Positions 1 through 9,177 of a stretch of DNA of 64,000 bases are shown here, piece after piece. A program made the position numbers and the translations under genes. Below the pieces are notes generated by a model that did no database searches, was not told where the DNA came from, and saw only the letters and a program-made list of their open reading frames with translations. Source of the stretch: Nocardia vaccinii NBRC 15922 (GTDB lineage Bacteria > Actinomycetota > Actinomycetes > Mycobacteriales > Mycobacteriaceae); the NCBI RefSeq assembly GCF_001613305.1, contig NZ_BDCC01000017.1, forward strand, positions 124,001 to 188,000, in the 5' to 3' direction. Numbering within the stretch: position 1 is the first letter of the stretch; every line of letters begins with the position of its first letter.

Positions 1-48
1 CGCACTCTCGGTCTTCCCCGACGGGCAGATCACCCGGACGTGCAGCAC
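1..48 (-). CDS. Start of a DUF389 (TIGR00341-like) membrane protein, cut by window edge
   Basis: Only the first 16 codons are present, read leftwards from a GTG at 48. The translation VLHVRVICPSGKTESA resembles the usual beginning of DUF389 proteins (MLHLRVI.P...), a family of multi-spanning membrane proteins of unknown function. AGGAG lies three bases upstream of the GTG. The rest of the gene is outside the window, so the call depends on a short N-terminal match and could be wrong. Confidence 0.42.
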   Translation of the reverse strand, partial: MLHVRVICPSGKTESA

Positions 49-148
49 GTTCTCCTGCCTCCGCTTCGTCTCGCACCGGCAGGGCCCCGAGATGCGTTGC
101 CGGACAACCGAACCCGGACCGATCACGCCGATCCGGGCCCACCGTGAG

Positions 149-1957
149 TTACTTCTTCCCGGCGGCCTTCTCGTCCCGGCCGACGGGGTTGCCGTTCTCG
201 TCGAGGACGACGTCCAACCCCGCCTCCTTGCGCTGCTGCCGGGTGATCGGCGTGGGCGCTTCGGTCAGCGGGTCCACCCCACCGCCGGACTTCGGGAACG
301 CGATGACCTCGCGGATCGAATCCACCCCGGCCAGCAGTGCGGTGATGCGGTCCCAGCCGAAGGCGATGCCGCCGTGCGGCGGAGCCCCGTAGGAGAAGGC
401 GTCCAGCAGAAAGCCGAACTTCTCCTGTGCCTCCTCGTGGCTGATGCCCATCACCTCGAACACTCGCTCCTGCACGTCACGGCGGTGGATGCGGATGGAA
501 CCGCCGCCGATCTCGTTGCCGTTGCAGACGATGTCGTAGGCGTAGGCCAGGGCCGCACCCGGATCGGTGTCGAAGGTGTCCAGGGATTCGGGCTTGGGTG
601 AGGTGAACGCGTGATGTACCGCCGTCCACGCCGAATATCCCAGGGCCACATCGCCACTCGCGGCGGCATCGGCGGCCGGTTCGAACAGCGGCGCGTCCAC
701 GATCCAGACGAACGCCCAAGCATTCTCGTCGATCAGATCGCACTTGCGCGCGATCTCGGCACGGGCGGCGCCCAGCAGCGCCCGCTGCGCCTTGGTCTCC
801 CCGGCGGCGAAGAACACGCAGTCCCCCGGTTCCGCGCCGACGTGTTTGGCCAGGCCCTCGCGCTCGGAATCGCTGAGGTTCTTGGCCACCGGCCCGCCCA
901 GCGTGCCGTCCTCGTTGACCAGGATGTACGCCAGGCCCTTCGCGCCACGCTGCTTGGCCCACTCCTGCCAGGCGTCCAGCTGACGCCGCGGCTGACTCGC
1001 ACCGCCGGGCATCACGACCGCGCCGACGTACGGCGCCTGGAACACCCGGAACGGCGTCTGCGCGAAGTATTCGGCGCATTCGGTGATTTCGACGCCGAAC
1101 CGCAGATCCGGCTTGTCGGTACCGAATCGGCGCATCGCCTCGGCGTAGGTCATGTGCTGGATCGGTGTGGGGATCTCATGGCCCACGAGTTTCCACAGCG
1201 CGCTGAGCACATCCTCGGCCAGCAGGATGACATCCTCCTGGCTCACGAAGCTCATCTCGATATCGAGCTGGGTGAATTCGGGCTGCCGGTCGGCGCGGAA
1301 GTCCTCGTCGCGATAGCAGCGCGCGATCTGGTAGTACCGCTCGATACCCGATACCATCAGCAACTGCTTGAACAGTTGCGGGCTCTGCGGCAGCGCGTAG
1401 AACTTACCGGGCTGCAGCCGCGCCGGGACCAGGAAGTCGCGTGCGCCCTCGGGCGTGGAACGGGTCATGGTCGGGGTTTCGACCTCGACGAACGCATGTT
1501 CGGCCAGGACCGCGCGAGCAGCGGCGTTGACCTGGGACCGCAGCCGGATGGCGTGCGCCGGGCCCTCCCGGCGCAGGTCCAGGTAGCGGTACTTCAGCCG
1601 TGCCTCTTCGCCGGGTTGCTCGTCGAGCTGGAACGGCAGCGGCGCGGCCTCGTTGAGAACGACGAGTTCGCCGACGTTCACCTCGACCGAACCGGTCGGC
1701 AGATTCGGATTCTCACTGCCCTCGGGTCGCGGCTCGACTACGCCGGTCACCTGGACGCAGTACTCCGCACGCAACCGGTGCGCCTGTTCGGCGGGAACAC
1801 CCTCACGGAACACCACCTGCGACACACCCGACGCATCGCGCAGATCGATGAAGATCACGCCACCGTGGTCTCGACGGCGAGCCACCCAACCGGTGAGGGT
1901 CACGGTCAGACCGGCGTGTTCGCTTCGCAGCGAACCTGCCAAGTGGGTGCGCAGCAC
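149..1957 (-). CDS. aspS: Aspartyl-tRNA synthetase
   Basis: Charges tRNA-Asp with aspartate in the cytoplasm; in actinobacteria this enzyme is often non-discriminating and can also load tRNA-Asn. The protein is about 602 residues, as expected for the bacterial type. An N-terminal anticodon-binding OB fold ([21 protein letters not shown]) is followed by the class II core with motif 2 ([19 protein letters not shown]), the bacterial insertion domain, and motif 3 near the C-terminus (GGIAFGWDR). The frame opens at 2011, but the GTG at 1957 has AAAGGA seven bases upstream and gives [11 protein letters not shown], matching the known family N-terminus. Divergent from the metallopeptidase gene at 2141. 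Same position as Rv2572c in the mycobacterial backbone. Confidence 0.97.
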   Translation of the reverse strand: MLRTHLAGSLRSEHAGLTVTLTGWVARRRDHGGVIFIDLRDASGVSQVVFREGVPAEQAHRLRAEYCVQVTGVVEPRPEGSENPNLPTGSVEVNVGELVVLNEAAPLPFQLDEQPGEEARLKYRYLDLRREGPAHAIRLRSQVNAAARAVLAEHAFVEVETPTMTRSTPEGARDFLVPARLQPGKFYALPQSPQLFKQLLMVSGIERYYQIARCYRDEDFRADRQPEFTQLDIEMSFVSQEDVILLAEDVLSALWKLVGHEIPTPIQHMTYAEAMRRFGTDKPDLRFGVEITECAEYFAQTPFRVFQAPYVGAVVMPGGASQPRRQLDAWQEWAKQRGAKGLAYILVNEDGTLGGPVAKNLSDSEREGLAKHVGAEPGDCVFFAAGETKAQRALLGAARAEIARKCDLIDENAWAFVWIVDAPLFEPAADAAASGDVALGYSAWTAVHHAFTSPKPESLDTFDTDPGAALAYAYDIVCNGNEIGGGSIRIHRRDVQERVFEVMGISHEEAQEKFGFLLDAFSYGAPPHGGIAFGWDRITALLAGVDSIREVIAFPKSGGGVDPLTEAPTPITRQQRKEAGLDVVLDENGNPVGRDEKAAGKK

Positions 1958-2140
1958 GGTATTCCTTTCGACGGGTCGGTGCACCGGCTCGGTGAGCTGA
2001 TGCGCTCCCATCCTAGAGAGAGGCGTTCACCGGTCGGAAACCGATATCCGCCACGCCCGTGTCAAGCTGTAGTCCGCACGCGGCCCGGGCCGACCGGATC
2101 GCGTGGCGGCACAGCGAACCAACGGGCGAAGGGGCCACGG

Positions 2141-3058
2141 ATGACCTTCAACGAGGGCATGCAGATCGATCCGGATCGGGTCTCCTCGGGCGGCGGCCCG
2201 GGAATGGGCGGCAAGATCGCGCTCGGCGGCGCCGGCGGTCTGATCGTGCTGGTCCTGGCGCTGGTGTTCGGTGGAGATCCGGGATCTCTGCTGCGCGAGG
2301 TGACCGGCGGCACAACCGCCCAGTCCGGAACGGCCAAGACACCCGCCCACTGCAAGACCGGCGCGGATGCGAACAAGTACGTCGACTGCCGGGTGGTGCT
2401 GACGGCACAGAGCTTGGATTCGGTGTGGGGCGCCGAACTTTCCCGGCAGACTCGTCGCTCGTACACCGCGCCGAAGGTGCGACTGTTCACCGGCGCGGTG
2501 TCCACCGGCGGCTGCGGCCGGGCCACCAGCGCGGTCGGGCCGTTCTACTGCCCCGCCGACCGCACCGCGTATTTCGACACCAGTTTCTTCCAGGAACTGG
2601 TCGACAAATTCGGTTCCAGCGGCGGACCGCTGGCGCAGGAATACGTCGTCGCGCACGAGGTCGGCCACCACATCCAGAATCTGCTCGGTGATTCCGGCCG
2701 CGCCGCGAAGTCCGCACAGGGCGCCACCTCCGGATCGGTGCGGCTCGAATTGCAGGCGGACTGCTATGCCGGGGTCTGGGCCTCCTACGCCGATAAGCTC
2801 CCCGCACCCGGCAGTAATCAGCCGTTCCTGAAACCACTGTCGGACAAGGATATTCAGGACGCACTCTCGGCCGCCTCGTCGGTCGGCGACGACCGGATCC
2901 AGAAGGCCGCCACCGGCCGGACCAATCCCGAATCCTGGACGCACGGTTCCTCCGCCGAGCGTCAGAAGTGGTTCCTCACCGGATATCGCAACGGCCAGGT
3001 GAAGGCGTGCGATACGTTCTCGGCCACCGACCTGGACAATCCTCCCGCGCTGCGTTGA
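2141..3058 (+). CDS. YpfJ-type neutral zinc metallopeptidase, membrane-anchored
   Basis: A predicted zinc protease of the YpfJ/KPN_02809 family, 305 residues. A short Gly-rich N-terminus precedes one membrane segment at about residues 25-43 (GGLIVLVLALVFGG), leaving the catalytic domain outside. The zinc site HEVGH is at 172-176, and a second conserved block (RLELQADCYAGVW, about 201-213) supplies the likely third ligand Glu203. The ATG at 2141 follows a GAAGGGG stretch; the longer open frame upstream is antisense to aspS and is not coding. Substrate unknown. Occupies the place of Rv2575 relative to aspS. A hairpin follows the stop. Confidence 0.85.
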   Translation: MTFNEGMQIDPDRVSSGGGPGMGGKIALGGAGGLIVLVLALVFGGDPGSLLREVTGGTTAQSGTAKTPAHCKTGADANKYVDCRVVLTAQSLDSVWGAELSRQTRRSYTAPKVRLFTGAVSTGGCGRATSAVGPFYCPADRTAYFDTSFFQELVDKFGSSGGPLAQEYVVAHEVGHHIQNLLGDSGRAAKSAQGATSGSVRLELQADCYAGVWASYADKLPAPGSNQPFLKPLSDKDIQDALSAASSVGDDRIQKAATGRTNPESWTHGSSAERQKWFLTGYRNGQVKACDTFSATDLDNPPALR

Positions 3059-3084
3059 CCCGCTAGGGCCCCGCTCACGCGGCC

Positions 3085-3124
3085 ACCGGATACCGGACGA
3101 ATCGCCGGTTTGTCCGGTTCCGGT
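3085..3124 (+). terminator. Hairpin after the metallopeptidase gene
   Basis: Arms 3085-3098 and 3112-3124 pair over 13 bases with a single bulged T at 3091. It lies 26 bases after the stop at 3058. There is no U-run, which is common for terminators in this group. Confidence 0.55.
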
Positions 3125-3224
3125 CACGTCGTATGCGACGCAGGGCGCGCCGCACACATTTCGCCGCATGCGCGGTCCACAATCGCGGGCGCGGCACCGT
3201 GCCGCCCGGGAGAAGGGACGGTCT

Positions 3225-3518
3225 ATGCAGTCGTTCGGGGTGAGGGAACGATTCGGGTCCGTACAGCTCCTCGCGGCAGGATCGGCGCTGGTGCTGACCC
3301 TGCGCGGCGGCGTACTCGTGGCAGTGCAGTCGCCGACCTCCGGCACGCCGGATATGAGCCGGGCGCCGACTTCGGCCTCCCCCGGGGATTGGGCCACCCA
3401 CATACCCGCGTCCACACCGCCGGTCGTGCCGCGGCCGACCAAACCGCAACCACCGTCCCCGGCGCCGACCTCACCTGCGGCCGCGCTCGTCTCGGCCCGG
3501 CACTCACATCGGCCATGA
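3225..3518 (+). CDS. Small proline-rich, possibly exported protein
   Basis: 97 residues, no family recognised. The ATG at 3225 has AGAAGGGA six bases upstream, which supports real translation. The N-terminus has a weak hydrophobic stretch (residues 11-33, VQLLAAGSALVLTL...) that could act as a signal or anchor, followed by a Pro/Ser/Thr-rich tail typical of exported or wall-spanning segments. It ends two bases before a strong hairpin shared with the convergent korB. It could also be a spurious open frame; the ribosome site and terminator argue for a gene. Confidence 0.45.
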   Translation: MQSFGVRERFGSVQLLAAGSALVLTLRGGVLVAVQSPTSGTPDMSRAPTSASPGDWATHIPASTPPVVPRPTKPQPPSPAPTSPAAALVSARHSHRP

Positions 3519-3519
3519 G

Positions 3520-3563
3520 TTCGGGCGGTGAGCGTCGAGGATCACGACGACTCACCACCCGAA
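3520..3563. terminator. Bidirectional terminator between the small ORF and korB
   Basis: Thirteen-base arms (3520-3532 and 3551-3563) pair with one mismatch around an 18-base loop, in the gap between convergent genes ending at 3518 and 3579. Confidence 0.65.
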
Positions 3564-3578
3564 ACGGATGCGGCGGAC

Positions 3579-4658
3579 TCAGCCGACCGTCCAGGTCTCC
3601 TTGCCGGTGAGCAGCCGCTGTAGTGAATCCGCCTGCACCGGTTGACGTTCCCGTGCGATCTCGGTCTGCTCGCGAACGCCGTCGTCGTAGGTGGGCCTGG
3701 AGACGCTGCGGAAAATACCGACCGGGACGTGCGAGAGGTCCTGCTCGGACAGGCGCGAGAGCGCGTACGCGTACCCCGGATCGTCGCGGTAGGCGTCGTG
3801 CACGACGATCTCGGATTCGGCGACCGTATCCGTGGCCACCACGTCGAGGCCGAAACCGCGCTGCACCACGGCGAATTCGCCTTCGGCGCCGAAGCGCAGC
3901 GGCAGGCCGTGACGCAGCCGGATCAAATGGGATTCGGCGTTGTCCTTGCGCAGCACGTCGAACGAGCCGTCGTTGAATATCGGGCAATCCTGCAGGATCT
4001 CCACGAAGGAGGTGCCGCGATGCTCCGCGGCCGCGCGCAGCACCTCGGTCAGCCCGGCGCGATCCGAATCCAGCGCCCGCGCGGCGAAAGTGGCCTCCGC
4101 GCCCAGCGCCACCGACAGCGTGTTGAACGGGTGGTCCACCGAGCCCATCGGCGTCGACTTGGTGACCTTGCCAGGTTCCGAGGTCGGCGAGTACTGCCCC
4201 TTGGTGAGGCCGTAGATCCGGTTGTTGAACAGCAGGATCGTCATGTTCACATTGCGCCGCAGCGCGTGGATGAGGTGATTGCCGCCGATCGAGAGCGCGT
4301 CGCCGTCACCGGTCACCACCCACACCGACAGATCCGGACGGGTCACCGCCAGACCGGTCGCGATCGCGGGTGCGCGGCCGTGGATCGAGTGGATCCCGTA
4401 GGCGTCCAGGTAGTACGGGAAACGGCTCGAGCAGCCGATACCCGAGACGAACATCATGTTCTCCCGGCGCAGCCCAAGATCGGCCAGAAAGCTGCGCACG
4501 GTCGCCAGGATGACGTAGTCACCGCAGCCCGGACACCAGCGCACCTCCTGATCGGAGGTGTAATCCTTGACCTTCTGCGGCCCCGGCGCGCCCGGTACGC
4601 CGGACAGACCGGTCAGGCCGAGATCGGCGCCGACGAGCGAGGTCTCCACGATCGTCAT
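3579..4658 (-). CDS. korB: 2-oxoacid:ferredoxin oxidoreductase, beta subunit
   Basis: Thiamine-diphosphate subunit of a 2-oxoglutarate (or pyruvate):ferredoxin oxidoreductase, which oxidatively decarboxylates the 2-oxoacid to acyl-CoA and reduces ferredoxin. About 359 residues. WCPGCGDY (Cys42, Cys45), Cys76 and a later DCP motif are the likely Fe-S ligands; GDGDALSIGG (from 117) through NN at 145-146 is the thiamine-diphosphate/Mg site. The start ATG at 4658 shares one base with the korA stop (TGATG), so the two are translationally coupled; a GTG three bases earlier is also in frame. No ferredoxin gene is adjacent. Confidence 0.92.
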   Translation of the reverse strand: MTIVETSLVGADLGLTGLSGVPGAPGPQKVKDYTSDQEVRWCPGCGDYVILATVRSFLADLGLRRENMMFVSGIGCSSRFPYYLDAYGIHSIHGRAPAIATGLAVTRPDLSVWVVTGDGDALSIGGNHLIHALRRNVNMTILLFNNRIYGLTKGQYSPTSEPGKVTKSTPMGSVDHPFNTLSVALGAEATFAARALDSDRAGLTEVLRAAAEHRGTSFVEILQDCPIFNDGSFDVLRKDNAESHLIRLRHGLPLRFGAEGEFAVVQRGFGLDVVATDTVAESEIVVHDAYRDDPGYAYALSRLSEQDLSHVPVGIFRSVSRPTYDDGVREQTEIARERQPVQADSLQRLLTGKETWTVG

Positions 4659-6646
4659 CACTTACCCCCTACGGTGCGGTAGGTCGCCCTCGCGCGTGCG
4701 GCGAAGACCTTGTCGTTCTCGAGTTCTGCCAGTGAGCCGTCCAGTGCCGCGTCGATCACGCCGACCAGTTCCTGCGCCGAGAACGCGGTACCGGCGACCT
4801 TGGTCCAGGGCTGCACGTCCACCAGATACCGGCCGCGCAGCAGCATGGCCAGTTGACCGCCGTTCATCTCCGGCGCCACCACGGTGCGGTAGCGGCGCAA
4901 TATCTCGCCGGTGTTGGCGGGCAGCGGATTCAGATTTCGCAGATGCGCCTGCGCCACGGGGACCCCGCGCCGCCGCGCCCGGCGGCAGGCCTCACCGATC
5001 GGCCCGTAGGAACTGCCCCAGCCGATCATCAGCAGTTCGGCATTACCGCTGGGATCGTCGACCTCCAGGTCCGGCACCTCGATGCCATCGATCTTCGCCT
5101 GACGCAGCCGGACCATCAGGTCGTGGTTCGCCGGATCGTAGGAGATGTTGCCGGTGCCGTCGGCCTTCTCCAGCCCGCCGATGCGGTGGGCGCGGCCGAG
5201 CGTGCCCGGCACCGCGAGCGACCGGGCCAAAGTCTCCGGATCGCGCGCATAAGGCTGGTACGGATCCGAATCGCCCTCGGCCGCGCCGGGCTCGAAGCCG
5301 GGGTCGATCCGTTCCAGCTCCGTGACCTGCGGAATCGCCCAGGGTTCCGAACCGTTGGCGATCGAACCGTCCGAGAGCAGCAGCACCGGCGTGCGATAGG
5401 TCAGCGCGATGCGCGCGGCCTCCACCGCGGCCGCGAAGCAGTCGGCCGGCGAGCGCGGGGCGACCACCGCGACCGGCGATTCACCGTTGCGGCCGTACAG
5501 CGCCTGCAGCAGGTCGGCCTGTTCGGTCTTGGTCGGCAGGCCGGTCGACGGGCCGCCGCGCTGCACGTCGACGATCAGCAGCGGCAACTCGGTCATCACG
5601 GCCAAGCCGATGGTCTCGCTCTTGAGCGCCAGACCCGGACCCGACGTGCTGGTCACGCCGAGCGCTCCGCCCAGCGAGGCGCCCAGTGCCGCACCGATTC
5701 CGGCGATCTCGTCCTCCGCCTGGAAGGTGGTGACGCCGAAGTTCTTGTGCTTGCTCAGTTCGTGCAGGATGTCCGAGGCTGGGGTGATCGGATAGGTGCC
5801 CAGGAAGACCGGCAGCCCCGAGAGCTGCCCGGCCGCGACGATGCCGTACGCCAGGGCGGTGTTGCCGGTGATCTGCCGATAGGTGCCCGCGGGCAGCACC
5901 GCCGGGGCGACCTCGTAGGTGGTGGCGAACGCCTCGGTGGTCTCGCCGTAGTTCCAGCCCGCCCGGAAGGCGAGGATGTTCGCCTCGGCGATATCCGGTT
6001 TTGCGGCGAACTTCTCGCGCATGAACTGCTCGGTACCGCCGATCGGCCGCCCGTACATCCAGGACAGCAGGCCCAGGGCGAACATGTTCTTCGCCCGCTG
6101 GCCGTCCTTCTTGCCGACGCCGGTCGACTCGGTCGCCCCCAAGGTCAAGGAGGTCATCGGCACCCGGTGCACGACGAAATCGGACAGCGAATCGTCGGTG
6201 AGCGGATCGGCCGCATATCCGACCTTGGTCAGCGTGCGCTTGGTGAACTCGTCGGTGTTGACGATGATCGTCGCCCCGCGCGGCAGATCCTCCAGATTCG
6301 CCTTCAGCGCCGCCGGATTCATCGCCACCAGCACATCGGGCTGATCACCGGCGGTGAGGATGTCGTAATCGGCGATCTGGATCTGGAACGAGGAGACGCC
6401 GGGCAGCGTGCCCTGGGGTGCGCGGATCTCGGCGGGGAAGTTCGGCTGCGTGGCGAGGTCGTTGCCGAATGCGGCGGCCTCGTGCGTGAAACGGTCACCG
6501 GTCAGCTGCATACCGTCACCGGAGTCGCCGGCGAATCGGATGACGACCTTTTCCAATTTCTCTGCGACGCCACCGCTTCCGGCCGCGTCCGCGCGACCGG
6601 CTTGCGAGGCGGCGCCGCCGGGAGAATCAGAGCCCTGGGCAACCAT
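4658..6646 (-). CDS. korA: 2-oxoacid:ferredoxin oxidoreductase, alpha subunit with fused gamma domain
   Basis: 662 residues. The N-terminal gamma-type domain (VVIRFAGDSGDGMQLTGDRF, from about residue 33) is fused to the alpha domain (GNTALAYGIVAAGQLSG ... YPITPASDILHEL ... FQAEDEIAGIGAALGASLGG), the arrangement of the actinobacterial KorA. With KorB it supplies ferredoxin-linked 2-oxoglutarate oxidation; in mycobacteria this operates beside or instead of 2-oxoglutarate dehydrogenase. The first 30 residues are Ala/Gly/Ser-rich and may be dispensable. First gene of a two-gene unit; GAGGAAG lies about 12 bases before the ATG. Confidence 0.93.
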   Translation of the reverse strand: MVAQGSDSPGGAASQAGRADAAGSGGVAEKLEKVVIRFAGDSGDGMQLTGDRFTHEAAAFGNDLATQPNFPAEIRAPQGTLPGVSSFQIQIADYDILTAGDQPDVLVAMNPAALKANLEDLPRGATIIVNTDEFTKRTLTKVGYAADPLTDDSLSDFVVHRVPMTSLTLGATESTGVGKKDGQRAKNMFALGLLSWMYGRPIGGTEQFMREKFAAKPDIAEANILAFRAGWNYGETTEAFATTYEVAPAVLPAGTYRQITGNTALAYGIVAAGQLSGLPVFLGTYPITPASDILHELSKHKNFGVTTFQAEDEIAGIGAALGASLGGALGVTSTSGPGLALKSETIGLAVMTELPLLIVDVQRGGPSTGLPTKTEQADLLQALYGRNGESPVAVVAPRSPADCFAAAVEAARIALTYRTPVLLLSDGSIANGSEPWAIPQVTELERIDPGFEPGAAEGDSDPYQPYARDPETLARSLAVPGTLGRAHRIGGLEKADGTGNISYDPANHDLMVRLRQAKIDGIEVPDLEVDDPSGNAELLMIGWGSSYGPIGEACRRARRRGVPVAQAHLRNLNPLPANTGEILRRYRTVVAPEMNGGQLAMLLRGRYLVDVQPWTKVAGTAFSAQELVGVIDAALDGSLAELENDKVFAARARATYRTVGGK

Positions 6647-6876
6647 GCGCGTGTATCACTTCCTCGTCGATGAGTACCACATGCCAAGTTACTCCGCCGC
6701 TCTCGGACATGCCCGAGTCGCAAGCGGTTCAACAGATTTCGCGTCGTACCGATTCCGGCAGCGTCGCGGTCGCACCCTCGGCGCCGAGATGTGCCGCGGC
6801 ACGAAACACCGCCCCGATATTCGCCTCCTCTGCTCACCCGCACCCGCGCCCGTCCTGGCTCCGGGGCGGGCCGTCG

Positions 6877-7893
6877 CTAGGAGAACAAGGCCAACTGCGC
6901 GGCCGGTTGCGCGGCCCGCGGCGACCTGACCTCTGTCTCCGCCGACGCGTCGCGGTCCAAACCGTGCCGCGACAGCAGCGGATCGAGCCGGCCGCGCAGC
7001 CACGCGGAGTACTCCGGTGTGACGTACGCCCCACGACCGTACAACTGCCTATATCTCCGCAACAGCGCCGGGTGGTGCTCGGCGAGCCATTGCAGGAACC
7101 AGGCGCGGGTGCGACCGCGCAGATGCATCGGAAAGGCGACCGCGCTCGCCGCACCCGCCTCGGCGATCGCGGCGAACAGCTCGTCCAGGTGGGCGGCACT
7201 GTCGGTGAGACAGGGAATCACCGGCGCCACCATGACGTTCACCGCGAAACCCGCGTCCGCGAGTGTGCGGACCAGCTCCAGACGCGCCCGCGGGGACGGC
7301 GTCCCCGGCTCCAGACCGCGATGCAGTTCCGGGTCCAGGATCGCGATCGACAGAGCCAGCCGCACCGGCACCTCCCGGGCGGCGAGCGTCAGCAGCGGCA
7401 GATCGCGCCGCAGCAGGGTGCCCTTGGTGAGGATGGAGAACGGCGTGCCCGAATCGGCCAGTGCACCGATGATGCCCGGCATCAGCCGGTATCTGCCCTC
7501 GGCGCGCTGGTACGGATCGGTATTGGTGCCGAGCGCGACCGGTTCGCGCCGCCACGAGCGCCGGTTCACCTCCCGGCGCAGCACCGCGGCGACATTCGTC
7601 TTGACCACGATCTGACTGTCGAAATCCCGGCCCGCGTCCAGATCCAGATATTCGTGCGTGCTTCGCGCGAAGCAGTACCGGCACGCGTGCGAGCACCCGC
7701 GCATGGGATTGATGGTCCAGCCGAACGGCAGCGAGGAACTTTCCGGAACGCGGTTGAGCGCGCTCTTGCACAGCACCTCGTGGAAGGTCACGCCCTCGAA
7801 TTCCGGGGTCTGCACCGTGCGTACGAGACCCGCCCGGTCGAGTCCCGGGAGGGCGCCGTCCTCGGCATCCAGGGTCTGGCTTCGCCACCGCAC
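6877..7893 (-). CDS. Radical SAM protein of the Rv2578c / SplB-like family
   Basis: 338 residues with the radical SAM cluster motif CxxxCxxC at Cys67, Cys71 and Cys74 (CSHACRYC), as in spore photoproduct lyase-like proteins. The start MRW and the blocks ITFHEVLCKSALN-like and ALGTNTDPYQRAEGRY match the mycobacterial Rv2578c family, which is DNA-damage inducible. The reaction is not established; a repair role is inferred from regulation and similarity. A LexA-type box sits just upstream (7902-7917). Only 31 bases separate it from the epimerase gene, so read-through from that promoter is also possible. The GTG start directly abuts a GGGAGG, an unusually tight ribosome-site spacing, but agrees with family N-termini. 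Confidence 0.85.
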   Translation of the reverse strand: MRWRSQTLDAEDGALPGLDRAGLVRTVQTPEFEGVTFHEVLCKSALNRVPESSSLPFGWTINPMRGCSHACRYCFARSTHEYLDLDAGRDFDSQIVVKTNVAAVLRREVNRRSWRREPVALGTNTDPYQRAEGRYRLMPGIIGALADSGTPFSILTKGTLLRRDLPLLTLAAREVPVRLALSIAILDPELHRGLEPGTPSPRARLELVRTLADAGFAVNVMVAPVIPCLTDSAAHLDELFAAIAEAGAASAVAFPMHLRGRTRAWFLQWLAEHHPALLRRYRQLYGRGAYVTPEYSAWLRGRLDPLLSRHGLDRDASAETEVRSPRAAQPAAQLALFS

Positions 7894-7901
7894 CCTCCCA
7901 G

Positions 7902-7917
7902 TCGAACATCAGTTCTA
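7902..7917 (-). promoter_or_regulatory. LexA (SOS) box upstream of the radical SAM gene
   Basis: TCGAAC-ATCA-GTTCTA matches the actinobacterial/mycobacterial SOS box TCGAAC-N4-GTTCGA at 11 of 12 fixed positions. It ends eight bases before the GTG at 7893. Rv2578c (splB) is a known LexA target in M. tuberculosis, which supports the assignment. Confidence 0.7.
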
Positions 7918-7924
7918 ATATCTG

Positions 7925-8917
7925 TCAAGCAACGCAGCGCGACCGCGACTCGAGCGGCTCCCCCTTGTAGAAGGCAACCAGATCGCGCACGGTGTCCTCG
8001 GTCGGCCGGGGCCGGTAGCCGAGCTCGTCCTCGGCCTTCGAACCGTCCACGACCGGCGCGGAGATGAGCGCGCCCATGGCGGCCTTGGACACCCGGTCGC
8101 TGCCGAACAACTTCGCGATCGGTTCCAGCACGGGCAGGGCGGCCGAGATGACCTTGGTCGGGATCGCGAACCGCGGGCCGCGCTTGCCGTTCACCGCCGC
8201 GGCGAGTCGGGTCACCTCGAGCATCGAGCACATCGCACCGGCGAGCAGGTAGTTCTCCCCGGTGCACCCCTTCTCCCCCGCGAGGATCAGGCCGAGCGCG
8301 ACGTCGCGCACGTCGACCAGGTCGAAGCCGCCGGCGATCATGACCGGCACCCGGCCGCGCGCGGCGTCCCACAGCGTGGTGTTGATCCGCGAGTCCGAAT
8401 GATCGATCGGCCCGTACACGCCGGTCGGGTTGCAGATCACCGCGTCCAGCCCCTGATCGATGACCTTGCGCAACTCGACCTCGCCCTGGAATTTGGACCG
8501 GTCGTAGACGGGTAGGCTGGGATCGGTCGAGCGCGGCGCGCGCTCATCGATCCGGCCACCGCAGTTGTACTGGTTGAACGCGTGGATGGAACTCGTGTGC
8601 ACCATGCGCCGCACACCCGCCGCGAGCGCGGCCTCGGCGACCACGCGCACACCCTCGGTATTGATCCGCCAGGCCAGATCGTGGCGGTGTTCGAGGGTGA
8701 TCATGGCAACCAAGTGGTAGACGACCTCCGCACCCTCGAGCGCGGTGCGCATCGACTCCGGATCCAGCACATCGCCGCTGACCCAGGTCACCTCGGGGCC
8801 GGACGCGACGGCGGGCCCGACCCGATCGATGGCGGTCACGTCGTGACCGCGCTCCACCAGTGCGTGGAGCAGGTTGGTGCCAAGGAACCCGGCTGCGCCG
8901 GTGACTGCGACCTTCAT
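7925..8917 (-). CDS. NAD-dependent epimerase/dehydratase (extended SDR)
   Basis: 330 residues, extended short-chain dehydrogenase. The Rossmann motif GAAGFLG is at 7-13, the active-site Ser is near 109-110 (HTSSIHAFNQ), and the YxxxK pair is Tyr138/Lys142 (YDRSKFQ). The family includes sugar epimerases and 3-beta-hydroxysteroid dehydrogenases. The substrate cannot be told from sequence, but two KstR-like boxes in the promoter suggest a part in sterol or related lipid metabolism. Divergent from the EspC-like pair at 9178. Confidence 0.82.
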   Translation of the reverse strand: MKVAVTGAAGFLGTNLLHALVERGHDVTAIDRVGPAVASGPEVTWVSGDVLDPESMRTALEGAEVVYHLVAMITLEHRHDLAWRINTEGVRVVAEAALAAGVRRMVHTSSIHAFNQYNCGGRIDERAPRSTDPSLPVYDRSKFQGEVELRKVIDQGLDAVICNPTGVYGPIDHSDSRINTTLWDAARGRVPVMIAGGFDLVDVRDVALGLILAGEKGCTGENYLLAGAMCSMLEVTRLAAAVNGKRGPRFAIPTKVISAALPVLEPIAKLFGSDRVSKAAMGALISAPVVDGSKAEDELGYRPRPTEDTVRDLVAFYKGEPLESRSRCVA

Positions 8918-8930
8918 GAGAACGAGAATA

Positions 8931-8961
8931 TAGAACCCGTTCTAATTTGCAACAAGTTCTA
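8931..8961 (-). promoter_or_regulatory. Two KstR-like operator boxes upstream of the epimerase gene
   Basis: Box 1 (8931-8944, TAGAACCCGTTCTA) has perfect palindromic arms TAGAAC/GTTCTA. Box 2 (8948-8961, TGCAACAAGTTCTA) also fits TnnAACnnGTTnnA. Their centres are 17 bases apart and the first lies 13 bases upstream of the ATG. The pattern is that of KstR, the TetR-family repressor of cholesterol catabolism in mycolic-acid actinobacteria. Confidence 0.65.
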
Positions 8962-8977
8962 GTTTCGTCCTATTCCG

Positions 8978-9009
8978 TTTCGTCCGAATCGTCGGCGGAT
9001 CGGACGAAA
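8978..9009. promoter_or_regulatory. 10-bp perfect inverted repeat between divergent genes
   Basis: Arms TTTCGTCCGA (8978-8987) and TCGGACGAAA (9000-9009) surround a 12-base spacer. It lies between the start of the epimerase gene and the EspC-like gene, so it is not at the end of any gene; an operator or an mRNA leader hairpin is more likely than a terminator. Confidence 0.4.
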
Positions 9010-9177
9010 TCCGCCTGCACCGAGCCGCTCGGAGTCGAAACGTGTCGGGCAGGTCCGCTATATTGAGGCCCTGTACCGTCACCGGTCGCGCCGGTGACGG
9101 CGCACGGGATCGGACACCCGCGCGGTGTCCGGGCAAGTCCACGAGACCGATGGCATGAGGATTGGGGGGCAGACTCG

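Noticed and set aside
611..2140. Long plus-strand frame running from inside aspS into the metallopeptidase gene
   Set aside because: The first 510 codons are antisense to aspS; the conserved protein starts at the ATG at 2141 with its own ribosome site.
7901..7920. The GAAC/GTTC palindrome before the radical SAM gene as a KstR box
   Set aside because: The half-sites are four bases apart, not two; this fits LexA, not KstR.
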